Source: Brachypodius melanocephalos (lineage: Eukaryota; Chordata; Aves; Passeriformes; Pycnonotidae). Taken from it: a stretch of DNA of 64,000 nucleotides. The position numbers and the translations under genes are program-made. Under the pieces are notes generated by a model. That model was not told the DNA's origin, ran no database searches, and worked only from the letters and a program-made list of their open reading frames with translations. Shown piece after piece: positions 48,291 through 59,850 of this stretch. The DNA lies in assembly GCA_013398615.1 (NCBI GenBank), contig VZSR01001459.1, forward strand, positions 7,851,687 to 7,915,686. The letters run 5' to 3'. Each line of letters starts with the position of its first letter. The first letter of the stretch is position 1.

Positions 48291-51200
48291 TTTTTCTTTT
48301 TCTTTTTTAAAGAAATCTTATTCCAGACAGGGCTTTCCTCTGCTGTGGAGTTTTCAGCTTATTTCAGCAAATGAACTGACATCAGACCAACACAGGCTGT
48401 GGGGGTCTCAAGCTGCTCAAATGAACATCACCTTCTTCCCTACAGTCTCTCCAGAGAAATAAGCATTCCACACTCAGTATCACAGGATTAGTATACCTAA
48501 TTCCAAGGGAACGTTTATTTTTCCAAAGATAACTCTCCAAGATAAAATCTTGAATATTAAAGAGCAGCACTCAAACTTCTGCACTGCCTTTTGCAAAGAT
48601 TTCTTGGTGTGGTTTGCCACCTTACTCTTCTTCAAACAATCTCTGGCTTTAGTGTGGTTATTTATTTTCAGGTGTATTAGGTCTGAATTTGGGGACCAGT
48701 GGGCTCGGTGTACTTCAAAAGCAAACAGCAAACGCCAAAATCACTTTCTACCCACAGCCACCCACCCCATCCTTCACATGAATTAGCCAGTAGCCTCCTC
48801 CCAGAGCAACCACAATGAAGTTACTGCTCTGATAAGGCTGATGTGCTACACCTCTCACTGGAGCTGAAAGCACAGAACAGTCTCCACGACACTGCCCAGC
48901 CTCAGCTGCAAACTCCATCAACCAACCAAAAGGCAACCCAGATGAAAACACAACAAAAATTCCAGGGTGTCGCCATAAGCCCATCCCAATATTTAGCAGT
49001 AACTCCCTGCTAAGAACAAACCACACAAAGCAGTTTGCAAGGGAAGAACCAACACGTTCAAGAGTGAATCAGCAGGCATCAGCCAAGCCAGAAAGGCAGG
49101 AATGTCTCCAGGCTCCAGAAGCCCAACCACTGGAGGGTGGTTTTCAGACACACACAAGCATTTACCAAAGCACCTGCTTCTTTAAGCGGGTACCCCACAG
49201 CATAAAGCAACCAGGCATCTTCCTCCTCAGGGGCCAAATCCCAAAGTACAGATTACATGGGTTCACCCCCTGATTAGGTGAAATTGCCCTCTCACACCAC
49301 CTCTTATGGCCCACTCCACCTGTCTGCAATTTGTGTTCTGTGTACCTATTTCACGTTCGTCCACAGAGGAAAATCTCAAGCAGCATTCCTTCCTAATGTG
49401 AAGAAATACTAAACTTTTCAAAGCAAGTCTTAAATACTGGCTGCTACCTTCATGGATGCACCAATACTTCCAGCAGTGCAAGATCTCCAGCTACAAATCA
49501 TCTCTATAAATCACATTTCCCTGGGACTCAGATCTCTGCATTCTACTGTACATATAGCTCCTGTTCCACACACAACGAGCCCTCCTATCCCATTTTTAAC
49601 TCTTTTCCTGGATGTTTTCCTGTTGCAGAACACAAGAAGCACAAAGTATTTGGTTTTGGTGGTTTTTTTTCCAAACTTAGTCAGCAGACAATACCAGGTT
49701 AATCTAAGTGGCCATGACTCCTGGCTGGCATAAATCAACACAGCTATAGCAAGTACAGAAGAATTAAGGAACTGTGTCAGTTTATGCCAGCTAAAAATCT
49801 GACCCTACTCATCTGATTTGCCTCAAGATGGTCACTACAGTCAGAATGTAAGAATAAATCAGCATGAATTAAACCTCGGAAAACCTGCTGAGGAAGCTTG
49901 ACTGTGTTCAAACACACAGAACTGAAGCCAACTTCACTCGTAATTGTGTAGCTTAAGTCATGTGACCTAAACACCATTAACTAATAGGATTAGTCCATTA
50001 TTAGTTATCCTAAATATAAGAGAAAAAACCCAACCTTTCTATTTAAGGACCAACTGCTCACAAATTTATGATGGTTGACTCAAGAACCACATGGCACCTT
50101 CATCTGCCAAAACATCTGCCTCCTTCAGGAGAGCTGACTTCATCCAGCACTGGTGGAAGGTCTCTGTCTGCATTATTCTTACAGTATGGAGTACTCAGCT
50201 GCCAGCACAACATGAAGGAACTATTTATGCTGCATAAAAGGCTTGGACGTAGTCTGGAACACAGGCAGAAATGAGAGCGCTAAATCAAGCTAATTATTTT
50301 GAGACCTTCCAACTAGAAACATTATTACAATAAAATCCACGTGTTCCTCTCAACTTGTGCACCTTGCGAAGGATTTCTACTCTGTGTGTTCAAAAAGACC
50401 ATCATATGGAAACAATTACAGCACACAAGCTTAAACTGACTTCTACCAATGCAAAGACCCTTGACCCATCTTTATGGGCATTTTAAATAATTTATGTGCA
50501 ACTTGAATGCAATCTGCTCTACTTGACATTTCTGACCCAGAGCATATCGAGGTTTATGTTGGGTTTCTTTAACACTGAGACCCTGTCAAGGGAAGATGTG
50601 ATCTATGCTGTTACAACAGGAGCTCTTCACCACCAGCCACTGAAGCAGGGCTCTACCAATCCCCACAGCTGCCCCTCTGCCAAAATGTTCTGGCCAAAAG
50701 AAATGCTTATTTCGCTCTTTCTTAGGGTTTCCTGTAGGCAAGCTCTCTCTTTCCCTACCTCTCCTGCAGGATGTCCAGAAAAGAACCAGAAAGAGCTGGT
50801 GGAAAAGGGCAGAGCTTCACCATGGTCTGAACCAGAGCATGGAAGAGTTCACTGCAAGGGACACAGCCCTGCTCCTCCTGGAAGGGAACACAGGTTTTGA
50901 GGAAAGGATAAAAGAATTCTTAACACTCGCTCTTTACCTGGCAGAACTGATTAGCCAAAAATACTTTCTGGGAGCTCATGCAAATCAGTGCCTGTGCCAC
51001 GTCCTCTGCGAGGGAAAAGCCAAGCCCCTGGGGAGAGCTGAGCACAGCTGGGGAGAGCAGTAAATCCCTCCAGGAGCACACAGGGAGGGCAGAAAGCAGT
51101 GGGGATGCTGCCTGCAGGGAGGGGAGGACACAATGCACAGGGGAAGGGGCCTGAGCCCCTCTGCTTCCAAAAATGATGGGCTGAGGCCACCCCAGAAAGG

Positions 51201-51349
51201 GACTCAGCCCCACCTTACCTGCCACAAAGCCCCAAACTGGGATGGATCCTCTCAGAAAGGAGCTGAGGGCTGCAAGTGGCGCTCACAGGAATCCTGCACG
51301 TGTAATTTTAGCATCTGGGGCCAAGGGAACGAGGAGGCATTTTGGAAAC

Positions 51350-51440
51350 GTGGAATGGTTTGGTTGGAAGGGACATTGAAGACCATCACGCCCACGCCAC
51401 CCTGGCACAGGCAGTTCACCTTCCACTTTGGACTCCCTGC
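51350..51440 (-). mobile_element. CR1 LINE 3' tail fragment, antisense
   Basis: GGAATGGTTTGGTTGGAAGG, GACATTGAAGACCATCA, and GGCACAGGCAG...CACCTTCCACTTT follow the antisense CR1 3' end. About 90 bases are left before similarity fades. Confidence 0.8.
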
Positions 51441-51484
51441 CTTTTATCTTCTCATTGGTAACCACAAACTAATCCACGCCGAGC

Positions 51485-52450
51485 ATGAGCCTGATTTAAA
51501 TCAAAGGGATTTGAATCACTGATTCTAATCATGGTATATATCAAAAAGCAGGAAACATGGTTTAAATCATTGATTTCAATCTTGTTTTGCATTTGTACTT
51601 TATTTATTTTCCTGAGGAAGCATCAATTCTAATTGGTTAGCAGCTTCATAAAATATGGCCTTTTCACTACCTTAATTTTTCTGTCTGCTAAAGATGATAA
51701 CAGGTTATTTTCACAATCATTTGCATCCATAAGTTTTAGGCTATGACTATGTTAGAAATTATGACAGTTTTTATTAGTAGGCAATTTAAGGATTCATATT
51801 GATCTTCATTTGGTTGAAAAATAAAATTGAAAGAAAATGAAAATAACATTTTTATTTATTAAATGAAGACTTTTTAAAATATGCTGGATACACAATTAGT
51901 TTATTCATTTATGCATGTAAAACATTTACTGAACATGATCTGTTGTAAGAAAATGGAATATATTACGATCACAGCAGTATTAGATCTCAATCTTCCACAC
52001 CTTTATTTTATTCCTAGACTGAAAAAGTAGAGCAAGGTCTCCTTGTTTCAGTTTTTACTGAATCATCAAAGGAGTTGCTGAAACTAATCATTCAGCCCTA
52101 TCTCAATCAACACTGAAACCAAACTTTGTCCACAGAAGGTCATCTAAGCTTATCAATATTCACATATTCTAACATAACTGAAAGAGCCAACTTCAGCTAG
52201 GTTTTGAGCTTTTTTTTTAATGTAATCAAGAATGTTTATTTTTATTTTCTATTTAATAATTTATGCACAATAATTGGTTTTCAATTTTCAGTATTATCAT
52301 CTAAAACTAGTATTTTAAAATACTTTAAAAATTAAACATCATAGAACTTAAAGTCATATTTAAAAACTGTCTAAAGCTAAATAATTTCATCTGCCTATTT
52401 AACCTGCACTTCCAAATAACTTAAAAATGTCATAACTAGTACAGTCCATA
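51485..52450. repeat. Old AT-rich interspersed element with GATTTAAATCA-type motifs (family not named)
   Basis: The left edge carries repeated near-palindromic motifs: TGATTTAAATCAAAGGGATT at about 51491-51510 and GGTTTAAATCATTGATTTCA near 51561-51580. About 0.9 kb of AT-rich DNA with no long open frame follows. The wording of this region resembles a dispersed AT-rich repeat that I associate with reptile and bird genomes, but I cannot name the family with confidence. It carries no recognisable transposase or reverse transcriptase frame. Confidence 0.4.
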
Positions 52451-53814
52451 AAATGAAAAAAATCCCTACAAAAACAAAAAACCAAAGCTCACTTTTCTTT
52501 AATTTGAGATATTCAAATTCAGGAGATATTTTAAATTTTTTTATATATAAAAAAGGAGATTTTACAGAACTTTTTAGAAACCTGGTTTATGATCTTGGGT
52601 TCAAAGTTCTTGGTCCTCTGCTACCTGGTGACCCTGTAAATATTTTGGCTTTGCTGCATGAGGTGATGTAACACCCCCAGCCCCATCCTCAGCTCTGAGA
52701 AAGCCTCACCATCCTCACAGCCACACACAGCCCCCCTGAAACCAACTTCTTGCATTACAGTCTACTGCAAAACCCTATTTAAGGAAAAAAAAAAAAAAAA
52801 AAGTGAAAAAAAAGGCAGCTAGAGGGGGGGAAGTGAGGGGGAGGAAGAAAAGAAAAGTCGCTCTATTGAGTCCAGCATCTCTACCACACATAATTCAAGG
52901 ACTATAGCCAGTATGAGTTGGGGGGTAGGGGGGAGAAGGGAGCTTTTTTTATCCTTTTCCTTCAAAGAAAGGCACCAGAAATAAACTGCTATTCATTTGG
53001 GTAAATCCTCATCACATTTACTTTCAGCAAACCTAAATAATAACACAAAATAACCCAAAAGGCCATGAAGGAACGATATATATATAACAGGTGGTAAATA
53101 AAAGTTTAACAAATCCCTGGAGAGTTACCACCAGCACTGAATGTGGCATTTCTTTCCTAAAGAATTTACAAATCCAAGCTCACAATAGAAGATTTCAAAA
53201 ATAATAATTACAATCTGCACGGTAACAACTATTTGGGTGTTTCTTTTGGACTTAAAATAAAAACAATTGCATATAAATACTACCTAAACATACATGCCAT
53301 CTCAATCAGGAGGGACTGAAATGGAAGAACACACAGCTTACAGGCAACTAGTTCTGAAAATATAAATGTATGCTGTTCTTTAAATACACCTTTAAATACA
53401 ATTTCGTAAGTTTAGATTTTATGGCAATTTGAGATCCCATTTTGACAGTCTTGTACGCACCACACACCACCTCCCTATTAAAAAAAAACACATTTAAAAA
53501 GGTATTTGTGCTCTTGGTTAAGGCAAGATTAACACAACAAGCCCTTTTCCAAAAAAAAAAAAGGCAATTTAAAACAGAAAAAAAAGTCTTGTAATAAGAA
53601 GGCCATTTTACTGTTTATGTTATAATTCCAAAAGACTGGATGCAGCATAAAGCTGTGATTATTTTCCTATGGTCATAATATACGTGATTTAGAGTATGTT
53701 TAGGGAAAACGTTAACTGAGACACGGGGCTGTAAACAGACCCAGAATTTGGGCACAGAAACGCAGCCCCTTGTGCTAACCCACATCCAACCCGTGTGAAG
53801 CTTCATTTACTGCT

Positions 53815-53965
53815 CAGAGTTCACTGCAAAGGAGTGAAGCTGTCTCTAATGCCATACAAATTCGGCTATCAGCTGTCCTATGCAAATTTGACTCTAATTA
53901 CATATGCATTACTGAGCTATGAAATAAGTCAGTGTGTTGTGGTATGTGAATACACATCCCGCTCT
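53815..53965. promoter_or_regulatory. Candidate POU/homeodomain enhancer
   Basis: A perfect octamer ATGCAAAT lies at 53880-53887. TAATTA follows at 53895-53900 and ATGCATTA at 53904-53911. This cluster of POU and homeodomain sites within about 35 bases is typical of deeply conserved neural or developmental enhancers. No open frame crosses the core. Confidence 0.35.
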
Positions 53966-56814
53966 TGTTTTTGAGCATAATAGTTTTCAGTGTCTGCAGA
54001 GTGTTCATATCCTGTAGACTTGTCTTTTTTTTTTCTTTTCATTTTCCTTTCTATCCTGTGGACTTCTCCTCCACCACCTTTTTTTTTTAATGAGACACCT
54101 TCTTTTCTAATAAAAAATTAAATTAAGACAGAATTCATTTTTTAAACCTGTTCTTAAAATAATATGAATTCCAGCAAGAGAGAGATGAAGGAAAAACTAA
54201 GGACTGTGTTTTGGTTTTTTTTGTGTAATGAATTAGCTTTAAAAAAGGTTGAACAATAAACAACTGCCCAAAAAACATTTTTGTGAGCTAATTATGTACT
54301 AAGCAAGAAGTAATTTTATCCTTATACCCACATTTTATGTTTTGGGCACTTCTATTTCATGTCCCTTGACACCTTCTCCAATAATCCATCTACTTTATAT
54401 TGGAAAGCCTCACATGAATAAAACTTTATGGCACTACAGGCATTTAGCCTTCCACTGACATTCCTGGCCTGTTCAATTCTGCAATTCAATCAAAATCAAA
54501 TCTCAAAATCCTCTTGTCAGCCAGCGCTGCTTTCATATGCCCGAGCCCTGTGTAAGGATAACTGCATCCAATCTTTCCCCCAAGCAGTGCTTATATTGTT
54601 TTATTACAGTTCAATGAGTGGAGTTCAAAATTACATGCAGCTGCCTACTACTGTGGTCTGTCTGTGCTACGCATGGACACGAGTATTGCCCACCAGGCTT
54701 GAAATCATTCACTTACTGGTCTGGCAAGAGAGACTGCGAGCACTTCACTGTGTGCAGGAACATCCTGCCTGCTGGATCTGAAGAGGGTGATGTTAGCAGA
54801 TCAGTCCCTTTATAAAGGGATTGAGAAAGCCCTGTGAAATGCAACTCAAACGTGCTCGATGTTAAGCATGTGGCTACCGCACATAAAAGCAAAGATAAAC
54901 CTCAACATGCGCCGCTCATTCGCGGAAAGCTTGCGAGGGAAGATAAAGGACTGGGGGATAAAAGGCATCTCACTGAGTTTTATATGTGTTTTAAATGACA
55001 AAGCTTCATTTAGACCATTTTTTATCTTTTCCTTTCCCCCTTCCTCCCAAGTCTTCACACCGAAGCAAAAGGACAAAACAAAGCTAATTAAATACTATTT
55101 AATCGGATGAACAATGCAGCCACTTCAGATCCAATAGCTTAAAAACTCCTGCACAGCCTGGCTAGAGGGAGAGAGAGCATCAAAATTAGGCAGGATTTCC
55201 ACTTCACACTCACTGAAGACTGGAGGTAAAGAGTGTCAAGAGACTGCCTCCTGTGCTATGACCAAGGCTGGGAAACAGCAACAGCCATGAGCTGCTGGAA
55301 AGGGGTTCATCCACAGTCCCCCCACGTCCAGCAGCAGCATCCTCTCGGCACACACGGAATTCCACTGACACTCATCCAGGTTAACTTTTGGCCCATCACA
55401 TTAGTGTTTAGTGATCATTTTCACTTGGCTTTCTGTCAGCATTCCAAAGTATTACAACAGTGACCAAAATTTAAAAAAAAAAAAAGAAAAAGAATAAAAG
55501 CCTTTTATCAAAGACTATTCATCAAATATTGTACCATGACTAAATTCTGTAAGAGTAAGTGAGCAAACAGAAGCAACACATCATTAGACATCCTGCTGAG
55601 AAAAAGCTCTTCCTGAGATGAACCCCATTACCTTCCAGCACACAGGTCTGAGAACCAAGCTAACCACACAACAAACCACCAACCTATGACAGCAGCACTA
55701 AACTGCTCGTCCACGAATCAAGGCTTCATTTCTTTTTCAAAAAAAATAGAGAGAGGAGGAAGAAAAAGCCCACTCAGCTGCTGTGCAACTGCTCACGTGC
55801 TGGTTATGTGGAACCAAACCCAGCTGTGAGGATGGCCAGCTTTTTGAGTTTTCATTGCCTTCGTTCAAGGGTAGGGTGGATGACTGTGTGTGCATCATGT
55901 GTGTGTCTGTTAATCTGTTTGTACAAAGCCTGGACAGGGAGATCTGGAAATGTGACAGCAGTGACCAATCCTGGAGCCACTGACTGTGACACTCCAGGAC
56001 AGAGGCACAGCCCCCAGCTCAGGCACTGGGATACAGCCCACACAATGCAGCTGCAAGATCCCACCCCTGGCAGGGGTTTGTGGCCAGGCAGTCACATCTC
56101 CTTCATATCTAGTTATGGTACAATGACAGATTTGGGAATACTTGTACCAAATCTGAGAGTGCCAGGATCACAGGCATTTCAGTCTTCCTGTACAAGACTA
56201 AAGCTTCTCCACTAGAGATGGACTAGGGTATGGAACACCAAAGCCCTGGAAGAGCTCCTGCACAGCTGCCCAGAGCAGCCCTGTCCCCACATCCCTCAGA
56301 TACTCAGGGCCAACACGGAAAACCCTCAGAGGAAACACAACTTCCCTTTGTTAAAGCTACTGAGGGCAATGAGAGTGAGGGAAGGAGTAATAAACCCTCC
56401 ATCAGCCTGCAGACCAGGCTTTGCAGCTCCCCTCATGGCTGAAACTTTCAGTTTTGGGGTGTTCTGCAGCCTGAGTCACAACTCCCCTGGGTGCTGCACA
56501 TGTACCATGACAGCACACCGCCACCACCCCCAGGACAGGGGGGTACCTGAATCCCCCCAGGGACCAAACTTGGCCAGCAAAGTGCTGACAAAACATCAGC
56601 AGAAGAACCCTGCTCAGGAACAGCGGGGTATGGTCCCTGTCAATACACAGTGACACACCAACATTACAGAATCCAAAATTGGAGGCAAACCACTTGGGCG
56701 TGCGCTGGGGCAAAGGAGGGGAAAAACCGTCTCGCTCCACATGCACACTTGTAGGAAGTGACAGAGCATCATGTCTGCCTGCCACCAGAAACATATTTAG
56801 CAGCCTATAGATAG

Positions 56815-56895
56815 CAACCCAACGAGACGGATCCGGCGCAGGCGCCCCGGGTGACTCTGCACCTGCGGCTCCGCCGTGAATCCAGAGGGACGAGA
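56815..56895. promoter_or_regulatory. Short CpG cluster with an NRF1-like site
   Basis: About ten CpGs occur within 80 bases, in a region otherwise CpG-poor. GCGCAGGCGC at 56836-56845 is a close match to the NRF1 binding site, which is typical of CpG-island promoters. Homeodomain-rich DNA begins right after it (56940 on). It may be a small promoter for an unannotated transcript. No downstream exon is evident. Confidence 0.3.
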
Positions 56896-56939
56896 GGAAA
56901 ACCAGGAGCTGCAGCTCCCAACTGCCTCCTTTATCACCA

Positions 56940-57135
56940 CCACCATCACAGTATTTACCGTAACACATGTGACTTAGTGAAGCCCCGGATTAATTAAATG
57001 AACTCCTCCATTAATCAATCCATCAATCCAGTGCAGAGCAGTTGAAATATTGAATTACTTAAGAGCAGCATCTTTATATAGGACTTTTAAAGGTCTGCTC
57101 TGGAGGACCTTATCCCCTGTAATTAAATTCAGCCT
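56940..57135. promoter_or_regulatory. Candidate homeodomain-rich enhancer
   Basis: Repeated TAAT cores include GGATTAATTAAATG near 56987-57000, CCATTAATCAATCCATCAAT near 57008-57027 and TGTAATTAAATTC near 57118-57130. The repeated ATCAATCCATCAATCC pattern resembles PBX/HOX half-sites. No open frame of note covers the core. Inference from motif density. Confidence 0.3.
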
Positions 57136-59818
57136 CACATGCAGAGGAGCATAAGAAACCCAGAGGAGGCCCTGGGGCTGCGAGAGCAGGAGCATGGGCA
57201 CATTCCTGGGTGGGAGGCGAACACCAGCTCCTGCCTTGGGAAACTGCCCCATCCCAGGGGGTCAGTGAGCTTCTCCCAAAACAAACATTCCTCTGAACCT
57301 CCCTTGGAAACACCTCCCCAGGCACTGACTGTGAGGGCTCCTCCTTGTTCAATCAGGATCACTAATCAATTCAGTAAGAAAACCAAGATCAGGGTTGCCC
57401 AATCCTAAGGAACAGCTCACTTCCAGCTGGCAGAGCTGGAACAGGGTGAAGGAGGAGAACAGAGCCATGTGCTGGTACTCTGGGAATACCTGAATGCATA
57501 CATAATAGTTGCAAAACCTGTAAAGTCAGTAAAGGTTATCTAATTTTATATATGGTGAAATTTAGGCAGAGAGAGTTGAAACACGTTGTTCTGAGATGTG
57601 CAGAGCACTGGTGAGAATGTCAGTAATAAGAACACCAATCTCCTGTCATCCTGAAAGCCAGGCACACAAACTGCTAATACGATCAATTTTGTCATCTGTG
57701 GGTCCACTTGAACCACTATATTTGGACATCAAAATAGGAGGAATGAATTCTACACTCCTTTCCATCTCCATTTCAATCTGGATGAGACTGGTGTAGCTGT
57801 GGTTAGAAGTGGGAGAAAGGACAACAGGGGGTAAAAAAAAATCCTAGTCCATGCATATAATCATTCTAATTACTGAAAAATCCCCATCATCGGAAACTTC
57901 TCTCATGGCATGCGAATTGCTGTTTCCCTTAGGCAACAAAAAATTAAGTTTCACAAGGCTCCCCCTCAAAAAACAGACCTATAACATCTAGGCAAAAATA
58001 ACTAATCCTGGTATGTCTTCCCCACCCCCAGCAAATATAAATATTTTAGCTATTTTAGCTGCAAGAGTCTGATTTAAGTGGTTATAACTTCTTTTGTGCT
58101 TGCTCTTCTGCCTCCAGCCCTTCCCACCACCACCAGTTATCCTGCCCTGAGCAGGGATCTCAGTGCAGCCCATGGACTGCCCTGGCTGCTTCTCCCAAAC
58201 ACAAAGAGAACAGAGTAACAGCCTTGAGATCTTGGGATAAGATGCAGGACCCAGAATCAAATAAAAACGCAGCAATATGAACACATACTTCACTGCTCAA
58301 CAGTCTCTATTTTTTTTGGCAAAGACAATACAAAAAAAATAGAAAAGGCTTATTACAAGCCCTAAATGTAGGATGGCACAGCATGTTAACATATTGCTGT
58401 ACATCCTTTATAGAATTGCCTCCAAAACTATATTAAAATAACGTTAAGGTTGCAAAAACTAAGCAACAAAGTTGGCAACATCAACATGCAATCCTGATTT
58501 ACACCTTTGGAATGAGTATTACAATCAAGTCTTCACTTACACAATCTTATTTTTTTTTCTGTGGGACTCCCATCTAATACACAGTTATTAAACATTGCTT
58601 TTTTTTTTTTTTTCCTTATAAAACCTCCACTCCCAGTGGCACGCACTACTTATTTAGCACACGCTTTGCAAATCCAAAACGAATACAGAATTACCAAACT
58701 CCTCTTGACCATGGTCTCCAGTCATCTCATTAGAGTACCAAGATGTTAAGAAAAACCTTCTCACCTTCACTTGATGGCATCACAACCACCTCAAGGCTGT
58801 GAAAACAAGACAAAGCAAAAGGGAGGCTCTTGGTGGCTGCTGGTTTGAGCTGCCCAACACTCGAGACAGCAGACTGAGCCCACCCTGACTCATGGTCTTT
58901 ATGGATTCTAACAGCCCCATGTGCTCCAGACAACCCCAACTGGCCTCAGCTGTGGTTGCCAAGGCCAGATCACTTCTGTAAATTGGGCCCAGGTGTCTCT
59001 GGGTGGGCATGCAGAAATGAGGAACAGGGAAGCACGTGGCAAGTTTGGAGCAACTGGGTTTGGATGACGTGCCAAAGACCAAGCAAGGTTCTTTGGGAAG
59101 AAAAAAAAAAAAATAAAATAAACACCCAAAACTACATGAACATGTCAAGACTTTCACAGGTCTAACAGCCCAGAGGCTTGATTAAGGCCTGTGCCACATT
59201 AACTCTGTTCTTTCCCAAATCTTATGTGCCAGACTATACCATCTTGAAGGTGGTTTTCACACACACCTGTTTTCAATGTATGCAATTTCTTTAGAATTTT
59301 TTAACTCTGTCTTAAAGAAGTGAGAATTGACAGAGAAGCAAGAAGCAGATACAAGCAGAGAGCAGCGTGGCCAACGAGAGGCACACCACCAGAACTAACA
59401 GCACAACCAGACACTGCTGGGTGGCACTGGGAGCTGCTGGTGGCAGGGCAGGGTGGAGGCATCAACCCCTCCCTTCTGAGGATCACTCCAACAGCCACGA
59501 GTGTGAGGACCCCACAGGGAGCATTCCAATATCCTCCAACAACTTGAATTGCCTTGACAACTCCAGTGACTCCAAAGCAGTGTGAGAAACCAGGAGCTGC
59601 CACTGCTTCTCCAGGGTACCCACGTCCCCCTGACACCTTGAGGCCATGGAACCCTACCTGGAACCACACGAGGAGGATGCTGAGGCACTGTGGGACTCAT
59701 CCTCCCCCATGGCACCCGGGCAGGACCCTCCCTGCTCAGCAAAGTGCTGTGTGGCTGCCCTGGCTTCCCCTCACCAGTGACAGCTCCTGCACAGAGACAC
59801 TGCAGCTCTGTTAAAAAT

Positions 59819-59845
<27 letters not shown>
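59819..59845. repeat. (AC)n microsatellite
   Basis: About 13 uninterrupted AC units, followed by the degenerate tail ATACACATGCAC. Likely polymorphic. Confidence 0.97.

Positions 59846-59850
<5 letters not shown>

Larger units (their letters stand above)
46549..51349. other. Non-coding DNA with a TA microsatellite and enhancer-like patches
   Basis: No gene is recognised. T-rich tracts lie at 46977-47018 and about 48284-48294. Motif-dense non-coding patches lie at 47080-47420 and 48010-48290. A GC-rich patch at 47700-48030 is open on the minus strand for 109 codons, but the frame starts at TTG and matches nothing. Open frames at 50496-51522 also begin at non-ATG codons or lack any domain. Confidence 0.5.

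Noticed and set aside
52820..52942. G-quadruplex from the G-rich runs
   Set aside because: Only two or three long G runs lie close together with usable loops. Not a convincing four-run motif.
56402..56968. 188-codon minus-strand open frame
   Set aside because: No domain, overlapping open frames on the other strand, GC-rich context. Not supported as coding.
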